Below, piece after piece: positions 48,183 through 57,071 of a stretch of 64,000 nucleotides of DNA; positions within the stretch are counted from its first letter, which is position 1, and each line of letters opens with the position of its first letter. Source of the DNA: Tritrichomonas musculus (lineage: Eukaryota > Parabasalia > Tritrichomonadida > Tritrichomonadidae); contig JAPFFF010000021.1 in assembly GCA_039105265.1 (NCBI GenBank), positions 434,001 through 498,000 on the forward strand. Reading direction: 5' to 3'. The position numbers and the translations under genes were made by a program. Under the pieces are notes generated by a model that saw nothing but the letters and a program-made list of their open reading frames with translations, searched no databases and was not told the DNA's origin.

Positions 48183-48273
48183 ATTTCTTGTAATATTTCT
48201 CAATTAATATTCATAATTATCAAATGCTCAGTAATATTTCTTGTAATATTTCTCAATTAATATTCATAATTAT
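48183..48273 (+). repeat. 38-bp direct duplication
   Basis: The 38-bp segment at 48183-48220 (starting ATTTCTTGTAATATTTCTC) is repeated exactly at 48236-48273, inside the non-coding part of the 3.1-kb element. Confidence 0.75.
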
Positions 48274-48652
48274 AATTATCAACTAACTAGTAACCATTTT
48301 AAGTATTAATGTTTTTTTATTCAAAATTTATTAATAATAATTCAATACAAAAAAATCATTTTAATTTTTCATCATTTTATCATATAAGTTCGCAAAAATG
48401 GTTATATTTATCATTTCTTTAGAGTATATACGATAAAAATTCAATGCAAATTAATCATTTCGTTTATTCAGATATTAGAATGATACTTTCCAAATATTAT
48501 TAATAATGCTTTTTATTCTTATTTATTTTAATTTTATTTAATTTCTCTTCCACTGATCTTGGTGTTCTCCGCGGGAAATATTTTGAAATCATTGAAATGT
48601 TTCCTTTAAAATCTTGAATTAATTGAATTAATAATTGTATTTCTTCATTTCC

Positions 48653-50194
48653 TCACCTGCATCTCTCAGTATTATATCCAGAAAATTGGCGTTTCTGTAT
48701 ATTTGTATTGCTTCTTGGTGAAAGTAAAACATCTGACGATTTATATAAATAGCATTTATCTTTAGTAGAGTTGCTCTCTTTGATTAATTTAATAAAGTAT
48801 TGGTGTACTTTTTCACAATCAGTATTGCAGTAATCATATTTTGCTTCATAAACTAAAGAATCAACATATTTAATTATATCAGAGTTATCATATTTTACAG
48901 GCTTATTTATAATGATTTTACCAAATTGAAGTTCACGGTGTTTAACAGCATCATATATCATTTCTTCACGTATTTTTCTTAGAGCATTTAATTTGTTAAC
49001 TTCACTTAGAAATCGTTGAGCATTATGATGGTCTTTATACCTCATTCTTACTACTCCGAATGTGTGTTCTAACGGATTGGTGCCAATCCTGTTCAAATGA
49101 AGTTGTGCATTTTGTGAATAAGTTAATATGTCAATAAAAGTGCACACTGTTGATAGTAAATCTCTTATAATATTACTTTTCATTGAAAAATTATTTATTA
49201 TTGGTGATTGATAAATATTATAATATAATCTTTCACATAATGATTTTGTCATATACAAAAACAAAATTCTATCTTCAATATCAATGTTATATGATAAAAA
49301 AGTTAAGAATAAAATACTAGGTAACCAATACATTGAATAATTATATAGTTTGTGCTATGTCATTTTTTCAAAAACTCTTAATTGAAACATCAAAATTGGT
49401 AAACGATCGTGCATTTTTGTAGGTAAATCATCTCTAAATACCATTGATGGTAAATTCAACTTATAAGGTAAATCTGTTTCATGATTAATAATATTAGATT
49501 CATGAGTTGAACTAATAAAATTGTCTCCATCTGAAGCATATGCGATTGTTTTTATATGCTCTTTTTTAAAAAAAGAACTTATTTGATGCAACAAATTCAA
49601 AATATGACTGTCTGCTTTTCCAGTATTTGAAGGATAAACATGAACAACAAAAGATGGTAAATTTGGTGAAACAGGTTGGACTTGAAATACAAAAAATGCT
49701 TTTGTCATTAATTTTGAATTATTCTTTAACCAATTTTCAAATAAATTAATATTTGGTGAAATAAAATCAAAATTTTCTTTTGTTAAATTATATTTTGATG
49801 TAAATGTTTCAATTGTACTGTTTGAAAATAGAGATAATGTTGGAGTAACTGAACGCGCGTCAACTGCCAGAATAACTTCTATTTCATTTGTCAAGTTGGT
49901 AATATATTCTCTAACGATGTCTGGAATATATTCTAATGACATTAATTTTTTTTGTAAGTTATTTATCATCTTGAATTTTGTTCTTTGGACTTGCCTTAAA
50001 CTCATAATTGGTAATATTTGGGTCAAAAGTAAATATGCAGCTGGGGAAAGTAAAAACAATGTCATAAATATTTTCTTTAGACGGTCTGAGTATCTCCTTC
50101 CTTTTGGTTCAATATCTATTAAAGAATTTAACTCATGCACTACATATCTTTGAGATTGGCGATAATTGTGCAAATGGTGATGGAGATGATTCAC
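48653..50194 (-). pseudogene. DDE-type transposase of the 3.1-kb element, one in-frame TAG
   Basis: Two frames (50194-49355 and 49333-48653) are in the same phase, separated only by one TAG and seven codons, so this is one gene of about 513 codons with a single nonsense change. Likely catalytic residues are Asp in EVILAVDARSVTP, Asp in IAYASDGDNFISS, and Glu in GTNPLEHTFGVVRMRYKDHH. The last motif recalls the LExxFGxxRxR region of P-type/THAP9 transposases, but the family could not be fixed. No zinc finger or THAP domain is seen at the N-terminus, which instead is His-rich (MNHLHHHLHNYRQSQ). The lone stop may be recent. Confidence 0.65.
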
Positions 50195-50700
50195 TTGAAT
50201 TATATAAGTGATCTTGTGCTATGAATGGCGAGTTTTCTTTCATATTAATGATTTACGTTTACAATTTTTCATTTTCCGTTTAAGTATTGATTAAAAACGT
50301 AGTATTTAAACGAATAAACAGAATTTTGGAAATTGCGTCAACGGAATAAATTAACATTATGAATATGATATAAAATTAATACAGAAATTACATTATTATG
50401 AAAAAAATTTGCGGGTGTGTGCTTAAATAGCACCTTATTTTTTGAAAAAATTTGGGGATTCATGAATTATTTAATAGTAAAAGTGCAGGAGCAAAATATG
50501 AATTTTATTCTGAAATAAACATCATTTAAAATATTCTTCTTTATTTCGACTTATTTGCATTTGACATCCCACTTTTTCAATAGGGACCCCGCAAATTTTC
50601 AAGTGTCATCTACTCTTCTAATATTTTGGTCCAATTAACTTTATTCATGGATTTTTTTTAGAAAAATAATTTGATCGTTTAAGCAAAAAATTAACCATTT

Positions 50701-50722
50701 AAACCGATATCCGGGATTAAAA
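50701..50722 (-). repeat. Right TIR core of the 3.1-kb element
   Basis: 22 bp, exact inverse of 47602-47623, followed by TA. Confidence 0.8.
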
Positions 50723-50761
50723 TAGAAAGTAAGGAAAAAAAACTCTAACGTTATAACAAAA

Positions 50762-51123
50762 ATGCATGAAAAGTTAGAAAGTTTCAACAAATGGTTTGAA
50801 CAATTTGGCTTTGATGGCTCTAGAAAAGATGATCTATATGATCGTGAATGGAAATCAGCGTCTTCAAATTTGAATGAAAGTGAAGTGAGTGTTATATTGA
50901 AAATTATAAATCTTTTCTGATAAATGAAGGTTATCAAGAAAATGATATTCATAAAGATTATGAACTCATGATTTCTGAAAATCACGATTTTAGACTTGAA
51001 GAAGATCAATTCAGCGAAAACCAAAAATCATCATCATCCGAAGGTGAAACACTCGAAGAGGAAGATGTTGAAGTTTTTGATTGTACCAATATTTTTGAAA
51101 TCAACGGAGAAAATGAAGATTAA
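50762..51123 (+). pseudogene. Acidic protein gene with one frameshift, next to a transposon end
   Basis: An ATG at 50762, 39 bases from the transposon terminus, opens MHEKLESFNKWFEQFGFDG and stops at 50920. A second frame that takes over near 50893 (YIENYKSFLINEGYQEND) runs to 51123 and is strongly acidic (SSSSEGETLEEEDVEVFD). The two look like one ~120-residue product shifted by one base. I do not recognise the family. It may be a host gene or the start of the decayed helicase region that follows. An antisense hydrophobic frame over the same bases is a shadow. Confidence 0.4.
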
Positions 51124-53069
51124 TTAGCTTCTTATTATTATAATATAAAACAAATATCAAAGATCAAATTATTTAGTAGTTGTGATATGAATGATGTAGC
51201 ATTCAATAGCCAATAACTGTTACTGATATTTAATTTTGTAAGATATCAGTGAATGAAATTGCAAGCGTATAGATATTCAAACAGATCAATGATCTCTGTT
51301 TATATGATGTTTTGCTTAAGATTGCTCAACTTCCCTCCATTTCCTTTATCCCTTTACTCTTATTGTCCATGATACCGGGTTATCGTCTGTAGACCTCATT
51401 TATGGTCTTTTTACAATTTTTTGAATGGCAGTGGAACTTCTTGGATGTTTTATGTTGTGGATGAAACATTTTAATAGCAGGAGTGACTAACATGTGATAT
51501 TTTTCGACCGTTTATTCTACAAATATTTTTTTACCAAATGTCTGAAGTAAATAGTATTAAAATGAACCTTAGAGTTATTATCAAAAGTGAATTCTTCAGT
51601 AGATATGTTAACGATGTCTACTCATACTACGCATATTCCACCTTTTTCTAACCACTTCTGGAACTCTCAAACGATTCAACTCATATATAGGTGCCCAATA
51701 GAAATCTATTAAAGAATTAGCAAGATTGTGTCTAATAAAGAGCTAATTGCGTTTAAGGAGTTTCACAAAGAGGTAAATAATAAAGCACTAAGTGTTTAGG
51801 TGACTTAATAGGAGAATATTTTGAAAAAGAGCAACTACTCAATTACTTCCTAATGATTGATGAAGTACACTTGCTACTACAATACATAATCTTTTTAATA
51901 AGTGCTACGGTTGATGATATTAGACACTTTGCTTGCTTTAAAAAGTATATAATCATTAATCCATATATAAATGAGAGATAAAATCGAAACATCAATGTTA
52001 ATTAGTTGATACTAGATGTGACTGAACAACGTGCTGAGATAGTTAACTTAATCGATAGGAAGAGATTTAATTTCGATAAGGTATTAATTAGAATCTAGGA
52101 TATGAAAGAGGGTAAGATATTGAAAGAGTTATTGAAAGATAGATACAAGATTACATTGTAAACAATTGACAATAAAGAGGTTAGGTTGTATGAAGATTGA
52201 TTGCTCGAAGAAGATGTTGAATTTATTATATCTTCCTCATCTATCCATAATGGCACAGTCCATTAAAAATAATATTTTATCTATTTTCATCCAAACATAT
52301 ATAGATACTGTCTCCTGAGTTATGTAATGTTTAGGTAGTAACCATAATAGAGATTCAGACGTATATGTATATGTTCGATATGGAAAACATACGAAGAGGA
52401 GGAATTACTCGATACCAAATAACATATATGAAAGATACTTAAATAAACTGCCTAATGAAGCATGGAATTGTATGAGTAAAAAAGATTGGGATTGACACAT
52501 TATATAAATTCGGTCATGACAATAAAAAAATTCAAGTGATGATTCCAACATTAATGTATCTAGTGTTGAATCTTTTAAATACGAGCCCATTACTGAAACT
52601 ATTGCTGACAAACCTGTTCATAATGAACCTACTATAGGTATAGAATTTCCAAATAAGAGAGAATTGAACAACCTTTTTGGAATAGACTTTAAGACAATAC
52701 ATCTTGGATATGAAGTAAAGATGTGATATGTTAAAACTAATGACAAGATATACCAGCTGTATAAATGAATGAAGAAATTAATTGACAATGTGATTACCTT
52801 GTATTTTTCTTGTATTTAATGGTAACAAAAACCGAACTCTTCACAATGACATGGATTAGTCATTTTGAAAAGGAAAATTAACTTTTTGAGATATCTTTTT
52901 TGATACAAAACTGAAATGAAAAAATAAATGAATCATTTGCTGTAAATATAATATTCATTGAACATATGCTTCATAATTAAAGTGGGAAATTATTAAAATG
53001 AAAATATTTTTTTACAATAGTTTTTAATAATAAACAAAACATCACAAAAAAAAATAAAATATAATAATT
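51124..53069 (+). pseudogene. Decayed helicase-like sequence, possibly from a virus-like element
   Basis: About 1.9 kb without a long open frame but with protein-like traces on the plus strand. One near 51855-51930 resembles a superfamily 2 helicase (LMIDEVHLL followed by ISATVDD). Others near 52170-52250 and 52590-52720 look coding in composition. Origin-binding or DEAD-type helicases of virus-like elements are one possible source. Treated as a fossil: badly broken, with many lesions, and old. No termini seen. Confidence 0.35.
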
Positions 53070-54266
53070 TCAACCAACTCCAGGTCGAACAGCCAAATTT
53101 TCTTTACGGCCAATTGTAATCTTTGGTTGTGAAAATGTTGATCCAAGATCATAATATCCTGGTCCTGGGGTTTCTTTCTTTTGATGAAATCTTTCAAGTA
53201 TTGTACTTTTCCTCGCTGATGGAAGAACTTTTTCATAATTTGGCATATAAGCTCCGCTCCCAGGACCAACATTCTTTTGGCCATCTTTAAAGTTTCTGGC
53301 TTTCATTGTCCATTTCCTTCCTTCATTTGGAACTTCAACTTTATATTGCCCAGGCCCGGGTGTAGAAGAATCTCTTTTCCTATCATATTTTGATGATAAC
53401 GAACATTTAATAGCATCAGATCCGAACTTTGGAGGCTGATAGTTTGGACCAGGAGTTGCTTGCCTCTTAGGATCTTTTGGTCTTGATGATAATGAATATT
53501 TTAGACCTTCACCAATTTTAGATGGTACAGCTTGATAAGGAGCTTTTATAACATCTTGTGGCGTGTCTATTCGAGACCTTAATGAATAAGATGGAGAATA
53601 TGAAGGCGATTCAGTTCCTTGATGCTTTTCTGGCTCATACTTTCCGGGACCAGGAACCCAATCTTTCTTTTTCATATCTATTCTTTGATGAAATGACGCT
53701 GGCTGACTAGCAAGGCTTCGATCAATCTCATATTTTGGTCCAGGGGTATCATTTCCTTCTTTCCTTTTTATAACGTTTAAAATCTGTGTTCTTCGAGGTG
53801 ATGGGAGGACGTTTTCATATTCTGGGTTATAACCACCAGGACCTGGGCTATACGGCTTTCCATCTTCATCCCAAAAACGCCTTGCCTTTAAAGTATATTG
53901 ATGTCCGCCATTTGGTGGCCTGACGTCATACTTAGGTCCTGGTGATACAGATCTTGCGCTCCCACCAGTACGTTGGTGAAATGAGCTTGAAGGTGCACCT
54001 GTCCCGATTGAAGGTGGAACGTATGTTGGTGCTGGAGTAACAAATTTATTTTGATCTTTGGGACGCGAAGATAAAGAATATTTGAGGCCTTCTCCAATTG
54101 TTGTTGGGATGTTTTCATATCCAGGACCTCGAGCTGATTTTGAAGTTTGACGATGACCAATGGAGTATTTAAGGCCATTACCAAAATCACCTGGAACATG
54201 GTATTGCGCTGGACCTGGAACCCAATCTTTTTCAGTAACTCGATAAATTGTTGCAGTACTTGTCAT
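53070..54266 (-). CDS. SHIPPO / sperm-tail PG-rich repeat (CIMAP/ODF3-like) protein
   Basis: A protein of about 398 residues built from some twelve PGPxxY-type repeats: PGPAQYHVP, PGPKYDVRP, PGPGGYNPEYE, PGPKYEID, PGPGKYEPE, PGPNYQPP, PGPGQYKVE, PGPGYYDLG and variants. They alternate with basic ISTRxK/GxxxSxSSRPKD segments. This is the STPGR/SHIPPO family of CIMAP/ODF3 proteins, which bind microtubules in axonemes and other stable arrays. The start at 54266 (MTSTATIYRV) is preferred over the upstream in-frame ATG at 54317, since the added 17 residues do not look conserved and trichomonad leaders are short. Two halves of the protein repeat the order of motifs, suggesting an internal duplication of about 190 residues. 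Confidence 0.88.
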   Translation of the reverse strand: MTSTATIYRVTEKDWVPGPAQYHVPGDFGNGLKYSIGHRQTSKSARGPGYENIPTTIGEGLKYSLSSRPKDQNKFVTPAPTYVPPSIGTGAPSSSFHQRTGGSARSVSPGPKYDVRPPNGGHQYTLKARRFWDEDGKPYSPGPGGYNPEYENVLPSPRRTQILNVIKRKEGNDTPGPKYEIDRSLASQPASFHQRIDMKKKDWVPGPGKYEPEKHQGTESPSYSPSYSLRSRIDTPQDVIKAPYQAVPSKIGEGLKYSLSSRPKDPKRQATPGPNYQPPKFGSDAIKCSLSSKYDRKRDSSTPGPGQYKVEVPNEGRKWTMKARNFKDGQKNVGPGSGAYMPNYEKVLPSARKSTILERFHQKKETPGPGYYDLGSTFSQPKITIGRKENLAVRPGVG

Positions 54267-54317
54267 TATACTAAAAGTTAAGGATTTTATTAACGTTGGA
54301 TACAACGTACATTTCAC

Positions 54318-54651
54318 ATCATAAATAAATTTTATGTTATTTTATTATGAAGTATGTATTAAAAAAATTAAAATTCTTAATCTTGCTTATCATTTATTAT
54401 TATTAATTAAAAATCGAAAAAAAACAAATAGATCCGTATTTGGTAAAATATATTTAAACAAACAAAATCTTTTGCTTAATGAAATAGCTAAAATAATATA
54501 AAGATTATAAATCAGAGCGAAAAATCGAAGAGAAAATTTTAACAAAGAATAAACGCATGATAGAATAATAATTATATATTGTTTTTTGTTCGTGAAATAT
54601 TACATTTCAACAAACAAAAGTTAATAGAAGAAAATTGTTGAATGGTGATAC
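54318..54651. other. Spacer between two minus-strand genes
   Basis: AT-rich; no gene or clear motif. Confidence 0.45.
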
Positions 54652-56076
54652 CTATTTTGAACGAGGAGAAAAATATGCTCGCCTGATCTTCACTGAAGAA
54701 AAATTAGATAGGCTTGATTTCTTTTTTGGATTCATTTTCATTCCTCTAAAAATAAAAGGATGATTCCATATTAATGAAATTTTTATCCTTTTTTTCGGAT
54801 CTTTTATGAGCATCTTCTTAATTAAATCTGTAAGATAAGGATCTTTTTGTTCTGCAAATTCGGGGAATTCAACTTCTTTTTCACGAATTGCACAAGCTTT
54901 TTCTTCAATATTGCTTCCTACAAAGGGCAAGCAACCATAAGAAAGCTGATAAAGTGTGACTCCAAGAGACCAAACATCTGCTGCAAATGGATCAAAATGG
55001 GCCTCGCTAAAAACTTCGGGTGGAAAGTAAGAAAAAGTTCCAGAAAAATTGACAGGAATTAAATTTGACTTTTCTTGACGAGGAACAATAACTGCTGTAC
55101 CAAAATCGGCAAGCTTGACATTCATTTTATCGTCTAATAAAATATTAGAAGGCTTTATATCACGATGAGCAATTCTATTTGTGTGAAGGTAATCAACCGC
55201 ATCTAAAAGTTGAACAAAAGCTCTAGTGATATTAATTTCAGAACATATGCTTTGCTCGACAGTCTGATAATTTAAATTAATATTAGTATTTACAGAAAAA
55301 TGAGCCATTTTATTTGCCCTCCTATGACTTTTGCGATGATTATTTTGTAAGGATAAATTTTCTTCATCTTCGTGAAAATGGTTGTTTGATGGGATTAATG
55401 ATAAAATAGAACTGCCTGAATCCAAGTTTTCCTGCTGAAGGGTCATTATTTGAGATTGAGCAGTAGCCATTGAAAATAAGTTTGATGAATAATAAAGCGA
55501 ATTTGAGGAAAAATGAGGCTTTTTCTCAATTGTTCCCTTGCAACAATATTCCATTATGATATATATTCGCTTTTTATCACTACTCTTAAAATAGTCATAT
55601 AATTTGACAATATAGGGATGATCTGAGCAACGATGCATTATTTCCGCTTCTTCCATTGGAAGCTTTGAGATATATTGATACTCTATTGATTCAGTGTCAT
55701 AATTTTTTGATATTTTAATTGCAAAAGGAATTCCGCATTTTGTTGCTTTAATGATCAAACTTGATGCTCCTTGATATATAACAGTGAATGACTCTGAGTC
55801 GAATCCTACAAGATCATTTTGGAGATTTTCAAATAAATTTTGGTTAAGACCTGTAAATTCATCATCCGTCAAATTATTTGAATTCGTTATTTTACCATTT
55901 TGAGCAATTCGCTCTTTATCAGTTTGAGAATCAGCTGTTGATTGAATTTTATCATTACTCGAAAACAATTCTTTTTCTGATGCATTATTTGATGTAGATA
56001 TATTATTTTTAATCTTGTTGCGCGGCTTTACATCATAAGAGACCTGCTCTTTAATAGATGAGCCAGAACAACCCAT
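54652..56076 (-). CDS. N-myristoylated CaMKK-like protein kinase
   Basis: A 474-residue kinase starting MGCSGSS, a strong N-myristoylation/palmitoylation signal. An acidic, Asn/Ser-rich N-terminal ~90 residues precede the kinase domain. It has the VAIK lysine in FAIKISK, a hinge IIMEYCCKG, HRDIKPSN near residue 302, DFG near 323, and SGTFSYFPPE (PPE in place of APE). An insert of about 90 Ser/His-rich residues lies between the hinge and helix E. The C-lobe DVWSLGVTLYQLSYGCLPFVGSNIEEKACAIREKEVEFPE is closest to CaMKK/SNF1-activating kinases, which phosphorylate the T-loop of AMPK-type kinases; an AMPK-like kinase is encoded at 1588-3417, but a link is only speculation. The lipid anchor would place it at the plasma membrane. 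Confidence 0.88.
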   Translation of the reverse strand: MGCSGSSIKEQVSYDVKPRNKIKNNISTSNNASEKELFSSNDKIQSTADSQTDKERIAQNGKITNSNNLTDDEFTGLNQNLFENLQNDLVGFDSESFTVIYQGASSLIIKATKCGIPFAIKISKNYDTESIEYQYISKLPMEEAEIMHRCSDHPYIVKLYDYFKSSDKKRIYIIMEYCCKGTIEKKPHFSSNSLYYSSNLFSMATAQSQIMTLQQENLDSGSSILSLIPSNNHFHEDEENLSLQNNHRKSHRRANKMAHFSVNTNINLNYQTVEQSICSEINITRAFVQLLDAVDYLHTNRIAHRDIKPSNILLDDKMNVKLADFGTAVIVPRQEKSNLIPVNFSGTFSYFPPEVFSEAHFDPFAADVWSLGVTLYQLSYGCLPFVGSNIEEKACAIREKEVEFPEFAEQKDPYLTDLIKKMLIKDPKKRIKISLIWNHPFIFRGMKMNPKKKSSLSNFSSVKIRRAYFSPRSK

Positions 56077-57071
56077 CCTAAAAATTTAGATGAAATGAAT
56101 TAAAGTATTCAAAAATAAACGGATATTGAATTCATTCAATTTAATTGAAAATTATTTCTTATTGGTTTGCGAAAAAATTGCTTTAATACTAATATAAAAT
56201 TAATAATTAATAATAGTAACCAATTATTTATGATTTTGAGCAATTCAAATTTCTTTGATAATAGGTCAAATGTTTTCGATGCAATTTCGTTCTAAAAAAA
56301 TATATTTATAAGGTATAATTCATATATTTATATTTAAATTTATATATTATGAATTATATATTTATTAAAAATTAAATTATAAATTTTTAATTGAGAAAAT
56401 CATATAATAAAAAGCTAAAAATTTTGAATAGAAATCATAATTTTGCTTTTAAAGAAATTTTCTATTATTTTTGCCGATTATTTCAATTTTTAATATAAAA
56501 ACGTTTTATTCAGAAATAATCATTAAACGATTATCTATCGAATCAATATAAAATATGATAAAAATATAAATTTGAAAATGAAATAATAAAAAAATTAATT
56601 GTATAAAATTGATAAAAAGATAATATTCATAATATTTAAAATATTTATATCTCAAAATTATAATAATTAATTCTATTATAAAATATTTAATATCGTTATA
56701 TAATATTATATGTATTGTGAATAGCTTATATTAAATAAGAATTGTTTTTCAACTATTAGTAAATCACTATATTTATTTTTGTTATAAAATAACTTATTCA
56801 ATGTATCAGTTTAGTCTACATTGGAGATTTAGTTCTTCATTGGAGATATAGTTAATATGATTATAAGATTAAAAATTATTATCATTTAAAACTCTACTTG
56901 ATGGTACTTACTTTTTTTGATGAATTAAACTCCTTAAATCGTTAAATTCCTGAAAAAAATATGACCAAATTTAAATACAAAAAGATTCACAAAATCTATT
57001 GAATATTGTGAGCAAAAAATACGTTTGGTAAAAAAATCTATTCAAAAGCAAATTTTTCAAAGTCACTATTT
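56077..57071. other. Divergent intergenic region
   Basis: About 1 kb, extremely AT-rich, between divergent genes. Only the promoter motif near 57063 was recognised. Confidence 0.5.
57063..57067 (+). promoter_or_regulatory. Initiator-like element of the WD40 gene
   Basis: TCACT, four bases before the ATG, fits TCA-Py-(T/A). Confidence 0.35.

Larger units (their letters stand above)
47602..50722 (-). mobile_element. TA-flanked DNA transposon, 22-bp TIR core, unassigned DDE transposase
   Basis: Perfect inverted termini TTTTAATCCCGGATATCGGT(TT) lie at 47602-47623 and 50701-50722, each flanked by TA. Homology between the ends goes deeper: a 15-bp block, AGAGTAGATGACACT, recurs inverted at 47739-47753 and 50602-50616, and weaker matches (TAAACGAT) lie between, so the original TIR was about 190 bp long and has diverged. 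The interior carries one minus-strand transposase gene with a single nonsense codon. Total length about 3.1 kb. The mariner element ends 34 bp to the left. Confidence 0.75.

Noticed and set aside
50641-51024. 127-codon minus-strand hydrophobic frame
   Set aside because: Antisense to the acidic frames at 50762-51123; the Phe/Ile-rich product is the mirror of Glu/Lys/Asn codons.
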